From contig NZ_FCOQ01000034.1 of assembly GCF_900021165.1 (NCBI RefSeq), positions 124,001-188,000 on the forward strand: a stretch of DNA of 64,000 nt, given 5' to 3'. This DNA comes from Paenibacillus phocaeensis (lineage in GTDB: Bacteria > Bacillota > Bacilli > Paenibacillales > Paenibacillaceae). A model generated the notes under the pieces. That model saw only the letters and a list, made by a program, of their open reading frames with translations. It did not search any database and had not been told where the DNA came from. A program made the position numbers and the translations under genes. This document shows, piece after piece, positions 32,938 to 40,633 of this stretch (positions within the stretch are counted from its first letter, which is position 1; each line of letters begins with the position of its first letter).

Positions 32938-33761
32938 TTAAGCTGCCTGTGACAGCATTCTTTCGCGATAAATAGTTGGGGGCCAGCCCCCTGGATTAGA
33001 GGTGTAGACCCTCTGTCTGTTGTAATAGACCATGATGTATCGGAAGATGACCGATTTAATATAGGCCATCGGGTATTGCTCGGTTTTGATCTTATATAGC
33101 TTTTCTTTCTTTAGCGTAGCAAAGAAGCTTTCCATTCTTGCGTTGTCATAGCAGCGCCCTGTGCCGCTCATGCTTTGAACGACATCTCGTTTAGCCAGAC
33201 ACGCTCGGAATGCCTGGCTCGTGAATTGGCTGCCCCGGTCGCTGTGATAAATCATTCCACGAGCATTTCTGGCCTTGCAGGCGTTCTCAAAAGCTTGGAT
33301 GCAGAGTTCCTTGCGCATGTTGTCATCCATGGCCAGACCCACGATCTCCCATTGAAACAGTCCAATACGGCGGACACATACAGCTTACCGTCTAAACAAG
33401 GTACTTCTGTGATATCCGATAGCCACTTCTGGTTGGGGGCTGAGGCGCTGAAGTCTCTCTGGATCAGGTTCTCGCTCTTTTGAGCTGTAGCATCCTCACG
33501 TGTAATGCCGTTTGGATGACGCCTCACTTTCTTCAGCAGACCGTGCTTCTTCATGATGCGATAGACGGTGCTGTAGCTGGTCACGATCTCTTTTTGCGCT
33601 AGAGCCAGCATAATCCGCTGGGCACCGTAATTGCTGTTGTCTTCATATTCTTCGATGATTTCTTTGATTTTGACCAGAAGGCGTTCTTGCCGCTCTCGTT
33701 TGGGTGTGGGCTTCAGGCTGCGGTAATAGCCTGACTCGCTGACAGCAAGTACTTTGCACAT
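32938..33761 (-). pseudogene. IS3-family OrfB (integrase) with one-base deletion
   Basis: The first frame (MCKVLAVSESGYYRSLKPTP, NYGAQRIMLAL, NQKWLSDITEVPCLDGKLYV) ends in nonsense after VLDCFNG. The second frame resumes with VGLAMDDNMRK, MIYHSDRGSQFTS and NARMESFFATLKKE. One missing G in the GGG at about 33348-33350 explains the shift. All three DDE residues are therefore present but split between frames, so this copy is inactive unless frameshifting restores it. Confidence 0.88.
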
Positions 33762-33820
33762 CTCCTTGACGGTCCATCGATCCCGTCGTTCACGGATGTA
33801 ACCATAGAGCTGGCATGCCT

Positions 33821-34111
33821 TTACCGCTTCCGGTCTTTTGCGAAAAAACCAAGTGCGTCCTTGAGAATCTCATTCGCGCGCCGCAACTCGCCTATTTCTC
33901 TTTCTAATTCGATTTCACGCGCAGTCTTATTGGCAGATGCATAAGCGCGGCCACTTCCGATATGCGCTCCATCACCGTGCAGGGTTCTTCGTTTCCTCCA
34001 GTCCTGCAAGGTGTGGTAGGCTACACCTAACTGCTCGGCGGCTTTCTTGGGCCCGATCTCATCGCTTAACCTTACCGCTTCTTCTTTGAATGCTTTGTCG
34101 TACCGATTCAT
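33821..34111 (-). CDS. IS3-family OrfA
   Basis: The 96-residue protein has an HTH (MNRYDKAFKEEAVRLSDEIG, KKAAEQLGVAYHTLQDWRK) and a leucine-zipper-like end (EIELEREIGELRRANEILKD), typical of IS3 OrfA. OrfB starts 59 bp later. The insertion sequence as a whole is probably immobile because OrfB is broken. Confidence 0.9.
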   Translation of the reverse strand: MNRYDKAFKEEAVRLSDEIGPKKAAEQLGVAYHTLQDWRKRRTLHGDGAHIGSGRAYASANKTAREIELEREIGELRRANEILKDALGFFAKDRKR

Positions 34112-34183
34112 TCTCGCTCATCCCCTCATTAGCTTTCATTTTATTTCATACGAGGGTGTTTTTCGACTGCATTTTTATCGTAG

Positions 34184-35394
34184 CACTCCAATGTACGGCC
34201 AGATTATAAAACAATCCATGCAAGATTCGATTGCCTTGCTCACTCTTCTTCTCCTTACCCTTCTTCTCACCTGAACTGAACTTCTTAGGTGCGACTCCTG
34301 CAAATCTTGCGAGTTTCTGGACTGGAAAAACGATGAACATCGCCGATTTCGGCTATGATCGACGAAGCATTCACCAGATCAATGCCGGGCATGGATTCTA
34401 ATTTATAATCCAGTTGTTGCATGATCTGTTGCAGTTCATTTTCTACCTTCTTGATTTCTCGCTTCTTGAACCGCAAATCTCGCACATGGCTTTGAATCAG
34501 AAAGTTCCGTTGCTCCTGATAGTTTCGCTTGGTCTCACCATCTGCGGCTATGGACTGCAATATTTGCTCCGCTTTCCGAGTGGAACATGTGTTATGGCTG
34601 ACTTGCCGCAGAAATAAAGCAAGCTCTTTCGCGCTTACATCATCTAGCATATACGGTGCAGGGTACTTGTGCCAGAATGCCAAAGCGCATTTGCCATCCA
34701 AATCACAAAAGAATTTATTGTAGCTTGGATAATGGTAACTCAATTGTGAATGAAGTTGATTTTTAATTATCGCATGAGACTTCATAAGTGTATTTCGTCT
34801 ACCAACAAGTTGGCTAATCGTCCAATAAATATCTTGCGGATTTGCGTCCGGTAAGGTATCCAACTTTTGCAGCACAATCTTGGCTACGGCTTCTGCATCC
34901 CAACTGTCTGATTTTTGCGTTGTCGGATAGCTTTTTCGCTCCAAATAGGGCAGTGCTGGATTGACTTCCTTGACGATCTGTTTATGCTCCACTAGATATA
35001 CGGCTAACGCTCTTCCATAACCACCTGTATCTTCAAGTCCATAGATAGGAGTCATTCCGTTCAAGCCACAGTTCTTCTCATAAGATTTCAAGCACTTGTT
35101 CACGTAGACGGTAAGTTCCTCGAAAACAGAGGGCTTATTTTCAAACTGAATTTCGCCCAATTTCTCATTCCAGCAATTAATGACGACTGCTGTATGTGTT
35201 CGTTTATGAAGATCGACTCCCACACAGTCGAGTCGGGCGAAAGTATTTTTACTGGAACAACAACAGGTATACCAGTTAAGAAACGATATTACTTTAACAG
35301 AATCGGCAATCATCTTCGTTAAGCATAAATTAAGTAGTGTTGATTTACACTTAATTCCAACCACAAAAAGAAACCTTGAAAGGCACGAAGCCAA
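34184..35394 (-). pseudogene. IS110-family transposase copy 2, frameshifted and cut by IS3
   Basis: The frame has IS110 motifs (CVGVDLHKRTHTAVVINCWN, GLEDTGGYGRALAVYLVE, KSDSWDAEAVAKIV, LESMPGIDLVNASSIIAEIG). It leaves the normal frame at about 34318; KLARFAGVAPKKFSSGEKKG is found in another frame. It is then interrupted at about 34184 by the IS3 end. The 5' end is uncertain because the frame is open into non-family sequence. It is related to, but clearly diverged from, the intact copy at 36268. Confidence 0.85.
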
Positions 35395-35404
35395 TCAAGG
35401 TTGC
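35364..35404 (-). terminator. Terminator after immunity B
   Basis: AACCTTGATTGG and CCTTTCAAGGTT arms followed by TTTCTTTTTG when read leftward; the same hairpin type as at 27783 and 40076. Confidence 0.8.
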
Positions 35405-35408
35405 ACAG

Positions 35409-35849
35409 TTATTCGATAATTCCAACGTTCTTAGCTACTAATCCCACTAATTTATTTTCTAAAAGTAAATAACTTAATCTATCCTGTGATATTTCTTGTT
35501 CAACCCTTTTCTCTTTCGTGAACCAAATAATAAATCCATTCTCAATCGGTTCAACAGTTACATCAGCATCAAATGATGTCACAATAAACGAAGGTGTGCC
35601 TTCATTCAACACTTTTGGCTGTTCATAAAATGAACCCTTTTCATCAAGAAGTTTTGGATAGATGCACTCTGCTTCACCAATCTGCCCTTTTTCATTCAGC
35701 CAAATGCAACACCCGTTTCCAAATTGAACTGGCTTGTTATCGTCGTTCATATTCTCCGTAATAATATTATAAGTTTTTACAGACGGAGTATACGTACATG
35801 AAACAGTGGAACCTTCATGATTCAAGTAAACTTCTTTTAGCAATAGCAC
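35409..35849 (-). CDS. Immunity protein of cassette B
   Basis: A GTG start 8 bases after GGAG is preferred (VLLLKEVYLNHEGSTV), giving 146 residues. The protein is acidic and mostly beta (CIWLNEKGQIGEAECIYPKL, SFIVTSFDADVTVEPIENGF). It lies just after toxin B and before a terminator of the immunity type. No family is recognised. Assigned as antidote by position. Confidence 0.6.
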   Translation of the reverse strand: MLLLKEVYLNHEGSTVSCTYTPSVKTYNIITENMNDDNKPVQFGNGCCIWLNEKGQIGEAECIYPKLLDEKGSFYEQPKVLNEGTPSFIVTSFDADVTVEPIENGFIIWFTKEKRVEQEISQDRLSYLLLENKLVGLVAKNVGIIE

Positions 35850-35870
35850 TACATACACTCCTTTCCGACT

Positions 35871-36263
35871 TTATTTGAAGCTACCAGGCTGAACACCAAC
35901 GATCTCTTTACTTGTTGGATTGACGTAGACCTTTGTACCAGTCGACGGATTGGTGTAAACCACGCTCCCCGGTTCACCCGGAGTAGGTTTTTTACTTAGT
36001 GCTGTTGTTATGTCATCAGGCATAATATCTTTGCGACCTGACTTAAAGAGACTGTTGTAGGCATGTTGATTCATCTTAAAATCTTGGCCATTGACTTTCA
36101 CACCATTCTCCATCCAATTGTCAAATGCAGGGCGCCTAGTTGCTCTTAATTCAGCATCTCCTCCTGCACTGAAAATTTTAGTTTCTGCTTCTCTCGCACC
36201 CTGAGTTGTAATCTTAAACTTGGGCATAAAAAAGGCGACAACCGTTTTACCAATTGTCACCAT
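35871..36263 (-). CDS. Orphan toxin domain (cassette B), BECR/DUF4258-like
   Basis: The 130-codon frame starts inside the IS110 end (MVTIGKTVVAFFMPKFKITT), a pre-toxin stretch shared with toxin D. It continues through QGAREAETKIFSAGGDAELR to the toxin: FKMNQHAYNSLFKSGRKDIM, PDDITTALSKKP, GTKVYVNPTSKEIVGVQPGS. The His, Arg and final strands resemble small RNase folds of the BECR type. There is no core or signal peptide. It may be read from a promoter in the IS110 element. Confidence 0.6.
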   Translation of the reverse strand: MVTIGKTVVAFFMPKFKITTQGAREAETKIFSAGGDAELRATRRPAFDNWMENGVKVNGQDFKMNQHAYNSLFKSGRKDIMPDDITTALSKKPTPGEPGSVVYTNPSTGTKVYVNPTSKEIVGVQPGSFK

Positions 36264-36267
36264 TATA

Positions 36268-37515
36268 TCAGCTTGCTTGGCGTTCCGTTAGAGGACTGGC
36301 CGCCCTATACTCGCTCTTGTTCTTCATCATACTGTAGATGATGTTTACGAGTCTTCTCATGACGCATATGAGGGCTTGCTTCTTCGTCTTGCCTTCAGAC
36401 AGCTTCCGTTGGTAGAACTCGTACATGAGCGGATTACGCTGCCTCTTATTGCTTCCCTTAGCGACTTGGATTTGCTGAACGGCTAGGTTATGGAAGATGC
36501 TGTTCAGCACTCGGTTGCCTTGTCCACTCGCTTCATGCTTGCCCTTGCCGCCCGAACCAAAAAACTTCGGGGCAATTCCTGCAAAGCAAGCTAGCTTATC
36601 GGCATTGGCGAAACGGTTAATGTCCCCGATTTCTGCAATGAGTTCTGCCGCTGTTACAGTACTGATTCCGTCCATGGATTCTAGCTTGTAGTCGGTCATG
36701 GCTAACAAGTGCCGAAGCTGTTCCTCAATCTCCTTGATAAGTTCCCGACTTCTCCGCATGTCGTGAACCATATTGACGACTAAGAAATCTCGTTGCTCTT
36801 GAAGATTCCGCTTGGTTGCTCCGTCTTCGTTCACTAGTTCAAGAATCGCTGCTGCCTTACGGGTAGAGCAAGTATTATGACTTGCTTTGCGAAGGGATTC
36901 AGCTAGTTCTTCCGCCCCCACCGATGATAGATGATGCGGAGCGGGGTACTTTTCCCAAAAGGCTAGGGCAGCCTTTCCGTCGATGTCGCAGAAGAACTTC
37001 TTGTAAGATGGATAATGATAACTTAACTGCTGATGAAGCTGATTCTTGAGCATAGCGGCATGTTTGACGATAGAATTTCGCCTTGCCACCACTTGTCCGA
37101 GCGTCCAGTAAATGTCCTGCGGGTTCGCATCGGGCAGTTCGTCTAGTCTTGCAAGAAGCACTTTGGCGATGCAGTACGCATCCCAACTATCGCTCTTTTG
37201 CGTAGTCGCATTGCTCATACGCTCGCTATAAGAGAGAGCGGAATTGACTTCCTTAACGATTTGCTTGTTCTCGACAAGGTGAACGGCTATTGACCTGCCG
37301 TTCCCGCCCGTATCCTCCAAGCCATAGACAGGGGTCAAGCCTTTTGGCGTATGCTTCTTGACGAACTTCATCAGTTCATCGAACGCAGACGGTTTATTCT
37401 CGATTTGGATTTCGCCAAGACGCTCGTTCCAACAGTTAATGATGACTGCGGTATGCTGAGCCTTATGTAAATCCATTCCGACATAGATGTACGTTTGCTT
37501 ATAGTGCTGTGACAA
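36268..37515 (-). CDS. IS110-family transposase, intact
   Basis: The 415-residue transposase carries the RuvC-like DEDD set (IYVGMDLHKAQHTAVIINCW, GLEDTGGNGRSIAVHLVENK, KSDSWDAYCIAK). Its C-terminal domain contains the catalytic serine (LACFAGIAPKFFGSGGKGKH). IS110 enzymes are guided by an RNA made from the element's own non-coding end. The gene is complete, lacks inverted ends as usual, and is inserted just before the toxin B pre-toxin stretch. Confidence 0.95.
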   Translation of the reverse strand: MSQHYKQTYIYVGMDLHKAQHTAVIINCWNERLGEIQIENKPSAFDELMKFVKKHTPKGLTPVYGLEDTGGNGRSIAVHLVENKQIVKEVNSALSYSERMSNATTQKSDSWDAYCIAKVLLARLDELPDANPQDIYWTLGQVVARRNSIVKHAAMLKNQLHQQLSYHYPSYKKFFCDIDGKAALAFWEKYPAPHHLSSVGAEELAESLRKASHNTCSTRKAAAILELVNEDGATKRNLQEQRDFLVVNMVHDMRRSRELIKEIEEQLRHLLAMTDYKLESMDGISTVTAAELIAEIGDINRFANADKLACFAGIAPKFFGSGGKGKHEASGQGNRVLNSIFHNLAVQQIQVAKGSNKRQRNPLMYEFYQRKLSEGKTKKQALICVMRRLVNIIYSMMKNKSEYRAASPLTERQAS

Positions 37516-37642
37516 AAGGATTCACCCCTGTATACGGATTTGTATTTCTGTCTGACGGTGGGTAAAGAATGGGTGCAACCTCAGTTCGAGCGTTAATCTT
37601 TCGATTCGCAATGGTGCGCAAGCATCTCCATTCAATTCTCCG
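37516..37642 (-). other. Non-coding end of the IS110 element, candidate guide-RNA region
   Basis: The 127 bp between the recombinase stop and the transposase start show no gene. In IS110 elements the stretch upstream of the transposase encodes the bridge RNA, so this is where it would lie. I did not fold it reliably. Confidence 0.4.
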
Positions 37643-38419
37643 TCAAAGGATGGCTTGGTGTAAGCCCTCCGCTGATATATCTCCATAGCGATAAATACCG
37701 CTATAAAAATCACGTCTGTCCAAGATTCGTTTGACTTGCACTTTCGTAAACATGCTGCCTTGCTGTGTCGTAAAGCCTTCTTCGTTCAGGGATTCAGCAA
37801 TTTGCGTTAGTGTCCATGAAGGATGCTGTTCCTTTAGCTGAAATACTCTACGAACGGTCATAGCTTGCTTCTCGTCCACTTGGATACACTTCTGACCTTT
37901 CTTAGCTTTGTATCCGAAGGTGGCTCGTCCTCCTGCATAGCCGCCCTGTTGGGCTTTCTTGCTCCGCCCCCGACCTAGCTTCAGGGCGATTTCGAGCCGT
38001 TGGTATTGGTCAAGCAGTTCCATCAAGCCGTTAATCAGGAAGTCATTCGGGTCTTTCTTGTGGATGCTGTAGGTGGGCTGCTCGATGCTCCGAACGTCCA
38101 CCCCATGTTTCTTAAACTCTCGATGCACTAGCACTTTCACGATGTCAGAACGCCATAAACGGCTTGTGTTGAGCACGACAACGGCATCAATTCTGTGAGT
38201 GGATAGAGCAACCAACATGCTCTGAAAGCCGATTCTGTCCACCTCAAGGGCTTCTTCATCGACCTTTGCCCCACTGATACCTTCGTCACTGTATATGTGA
38301 ATCAGATTCCATCCCTGCTCCTGACAATAGGAGCGGATTTCATCTTGTTGGTACGCTAGACTGTAACCGTCTTTTGCTTGTCCTTGCGTCGATACTCTGA
38401 CGTAACCGATAACATTCAC
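37643..38419 (-). CDS. Serine recombinase of the Rep element
   Basis: The 258-residue protein has the catalytic domain (MNVIGYVRVSTQGQAKDGYS with Ser10, VVVLNTSRLWRSD, LEIALKLGRGRSKKAQQGGY) and a short recombinase DNA-binding part (GGRATFGYKAKKG, WTLTQIAESLNEEGFTTQQG). It ends YGDISAEGLHQAIL without zinc ribbon or coiled coil. It is divergent from the HTH gene of Rep element 3 and separated from it by an inverted repeat, so it is probably the element's integrase. Only this copy of the element has one. Confidence 0.85.
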   Translation of the reverse strand: MNVIGYVRVSTQGQAKDGYSLAYQQDEIRSYCQEQGWNLIHIYSDEGISGAKVDEEALEVDRIGFQSMLVALSTHRIDAVVVLNTSRLWRSDIVKVLVHREFKKHGVDVRSIEQPTYSIHKKDPNDFLINGLMELLDQYQRLEIALKLGRGRSKKAQQGGYAGGRATFGYKAKKGQKCIQVDEKQAMTVRRVFQLKEQHPSWTLTQIAESLNEEGFTTQQGSMFTKVQVKRILDRRDFYSGIYRYGDISAEGLHQAIL

Positions 38420-38491
38420 GCTGTTTCCTCCCCCGCCGTTACAGAAATTGTGATTATTGTAACGCTACGCCGCTACAACTCAATTATATAT

Positions 38492-38569
38492 CGCATTACC
38501 GTTGCAGTAAATACGGTTACGATGCTATATTCTAAGAAATACTTAGTCTATCGCCGTAACGGTAATGCG
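38492..38569. promoter_or_regulatory. Inverted repeat between recombinase and HTH genes
   Basis: CGCATTACCGTT (38492-38503) and AACGGTAATGCG (38558-38569) are perfect 12-bp arms 54 bases apart, with a further GTAACG/CGGTTACG-type repeat nearby. They suit an operator for the HTH protein that acts on both divergent genes. Confidence 0.65.
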
Positions 38570-38594
38570 ATGCAAAAAGACGGGGGAATAGTAA

Positions 38595-38801
38595 ATGCCT
38601 ATCCGAGTACGATTGCAAGCCATATTAGATGAGCGGGGGATGTCTCAACGGGAACTAGCCCGATTGATGAACATCCGTCCGAATACGATAAGCCATCTCT
38701 GCTCCGACAATGTAAACTCAGCCTACTTCGACACGTTAGAGCAAATTTGCAGGACACTCAACATCAGCCTGAACGAACTTCTTGTATTGGAAGATGACTG
38801 A
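38595..38801 (+). CDS. XRE-type HTH protein of Rep element 3
   Basis: The 68-residue protein (MPIRVRLQAILDERGMSQRE, LMNIRPNTISHLCSDNVNSA, end NELLVLEDD) is a close relative of the one at 28819. Its last 38 bp overlap the rep gene on the other strand. It is divergent from the serine recombinase. It is a likely repressor of both. Confidence 0.85.
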   Translation: MPIRVRLQAILDERGMSQRELARLMNIRPNTISHLCSDNVNSAYFDTLEQICRTLNISLNELLVLEDD

Positions 38802-39639
38802 CCTTACCGCATATCAAAGCACATGGAGCGGTCATTAAATCTGCCCAGTGTTGAGATGCTAAGGCATCGAAGTCAACTGGCTGTTGCAATGCCATCAGTT
38901 CTTTAATCGACGCTCGGTGATGCTTGCTCAGTTCATCAGGTGTCATTAAGCCATGCTGTATAGCCAATATCATGGCTCGTTTCTCCGCTCGAACGGCTTG
39001 CAAGTCAGTAATGACGCTACATGTGTAGAAGTCATTGAACTTGGGCGGGTATTGGATGATGTTCTCTAGCGGAATCTTCTCAGCAGGTCTGTAAACCAGT
39101 TCGACTCTCGTACAATCACCCTCTTCTTCCACCCCCTTACTGATTCGTTCAGCCCTCTTATCGTAATTACGGCAGAAGGCATGGGATTTGCTTTCATATT
39201 TCATCCCATAATATCGACTACCTTCGTAGATGTTCATATTCCGCCCCGTATTGGAAGCAATGAATACATTGCTCATCGGATACGGAAAGTCATATGCCAA
39301 CTCGCATCGGGAGAAATGAACCTGCTGTGTGTGAGCGTAAAGGGCATCTATCAAACGTTGAAACTTAGCCAAGTGGTCAGGATGCGTTTCGATTTGAAGC
39401 GTGTACTTCCATGTTTTTTTCTGATACCAAGGTTGATACCTTAGATAAAGGTAAGCATTGCCTAGGACGAGATGCCAATGATATACGTACCCTCTGTGTT
39501 TGATGCAGGGCTTAATATCAAACCAGTCTCGGAATGACAATGCTATTCGGTTGTAGAAATCCACCGTTACGTTATGATACTCGACAGCAACTTTATCAAT
39601 GGAAAGTTGTACGTTGTTCATGCGTTCCCCCACTGGCAA
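38764..39639 (-). CDS. Rep_trans/MobT-like protein, copy 3
   Basis: The 291-residue relative of copy 1 is clearly diverged. Motifs kept are VHFSRCELAYDFPYPMSNVF, GSRYYGMKYESKSHAFCRNY with YDKRAE, TRVELVYRPAEKIPLENIIQ and the shared C-terminus GKVSHLPIQEVRSG. The identical end reflects the overlap with the HTH gene. It is probably the active nickase of the only element copy that has a recombinase. Confidence 0.8.
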   Translation of the reverse strand: MPVGERMNNVQLSIDKVAVEYHNVTVDFYNRIALSFRDWFDIKPCIKHRGYVYHWHLVLGNAYLYLRYQPWYQKKTWKYTLQIETHPDHLAKFQRLIDALYAHTQQVHFSRCELAYDFPYPMSNVFIASNTGRNMNIYEGSRYYGMKYESKSHAFCRNYDKRAERISKGVEEEGDCTRVELVYRPAEKIPLENIIQYPPKFNDFYTCSVITDLQAVRAEKRAMILAIQHGLMTPDELSKHHRASIKELMALQQPVDFDALASQHWADLMTAPCALICGKVSHLPIQEVRSG

Positions 39640-40070
39640 AACTTTTGACGGATTTGCCGCTTGTATTATAGGAATGAGGGAGTCGGTGGCTAGCCTTTAC
39701 ACATGACCTTCCCGTTGTAAAATGTTCTGTTGCGTCCTGACAGTATAAAAGTCGGGCTATCCCTCCGATTAGTTGCGATGACTTTTCGGCAGGCTGCCTT
39801 TCCAATGTCCCTATCGTGATGAAGTATTGTTCGGTTGCGATGGATTTTGGAAAAAACGCAAGAAAACGAAGATAACAAAAAACAGGTCAATCATGGTGGT
39901 ATCTGACCATAATCGACCTGTTTGATGTATCGGCATAGCGATATTTAGGGTATAAAAGTAAAGCATTGACGTACGTACAACAAATTCATGAAATCTTTAT
40001 ATGGGTATTACATGGGTTAGATGTGTTATCGGTTGAATGATAGATTCATTCGGCACTGGGTAGCCCCGCC
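39640..40070 (-). repeat. Rep-element leader, copy 3
   Basis: The rep-proximal 200 bp are diverged from copies 1 and 2. The distal part is very similar: hairpin 39883-39920, palindrome TATCGGCATAGCGATA near 39927, GGGTATAAAAGTAAAGCATT and the border GGGTAGCCCCG at about 40059. The sequence GTGGCTAGCC with CACATGACCTTCCCG is also kept. No gene is seen. Confidence 0.8.
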
Positions 40071-40073
40071 AAA

Positions 40074-40112
40074 AAGAAAACCTTGAAAGGCATGAAGCCA
40101 ATCAAGGTTTAA
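40074..40112 (-). terminator. Terminator after immunity A
   Basis: AACCTTGATTGG and CCTTTCAAGGTT arms followed by TTCTTTTT when read leftward; it matches those at 27783 and 35366. Confidence 0.8.
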
Positions 40113-40119
40113 CCGTATA

Positions 40120-40623
40120 CTACCCCGAATGAACCTCAAAACAAAAGTACCCAAAGGCTAAGTCGTCCTCCACTAATGCCATTTTCGATCTAGATATCTC
40201 CATTAGTTTCGGAATTAACACGTCTAAAAATTCCAAATATGCTTCTAGTGCCTTTTTGAAAGTAGATGCATCCTCATGTTTACACAATGGATATAAAACA
40301 TGACCATACGTAACTTCCTCACTACTCATGTCTGTGTACTCTCTACCAACGCATGCCCCAATATGCTCTTTTAAATCGTTATCATCAAACTGATCTCTAC
40401 ATTCCATATAAAACATGTAGTCATCAAATTCAATTTGACGGTCTATCCTTTCGTTCACGTAAAAAGGAGTAAATCTAATATAGTTGGTTGTAGAATTTGA
40501 TTCTATTATTTCACGAATCAATTTTTTCAAATTTGTAATTGTTGGATAGTACCTATATTTCCCGTTGTGGTAAGCAGTGTTATCATAAATAATTCCGTTT
40601 ACGATTCCTTCTTTCTTCTCCAT
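40120..40623 (-). CDS. Immunity protein of the main Rhs toxin (cassette A)
   Basis: The 167-residue acidic protein starts 10 bp after the rhs stop, the standard place for an antidote. It begins MEKKEGIVNGIIYDNTAYHN, contains NYIRFTPFYVNERIDRQIEF and a long C-terminal helix region, and ends AFGYFCFEVHSG. No family is recognised; it does not resemble the short colicin E5 immunity protein. It should block the E5-like tRNase. Confidence 0.65.
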   Translation of the reverse strand: MEKKEGIVNGIIYDNTAYHNGKYRYYPTITNLKKLIREIIESNSTTNYIRFTPFYVNERIDRQIEFDDYMFYMECRDQFDDNDLKEHIGACVGREYTDMSSEEVTYGHVLYPLCKHEDASTFKKALEAYLEFLDVLIPKLMEISRSKMALVEDDLAFGYFCFEVHSG

Positions 40624-40633
40624 ATGATCACCT

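Larger units (their letters stand above)
32892..34183 (-). mobile_element. IS3-family element inserted in an IS110 copy
   Basis: Imperfect inverted ends (AAAAAGTGCAGTTTGAAAAC against AAAAATGCAGTCGAAAAACA) flank an orfA and a frameshifted orfB. Beyond the right end the 3' part of an IS110 transposase begins, so the IS3 element cut that gene. Confidence 0.75.

Noticed and set aside
28988-40070. Considered integrated filamentous phages (inoviruses) because of Rep_trans plus HTH genes
   Set aside because: No Zot-like ATPase, coat or adsorption genes are found beside any copy.
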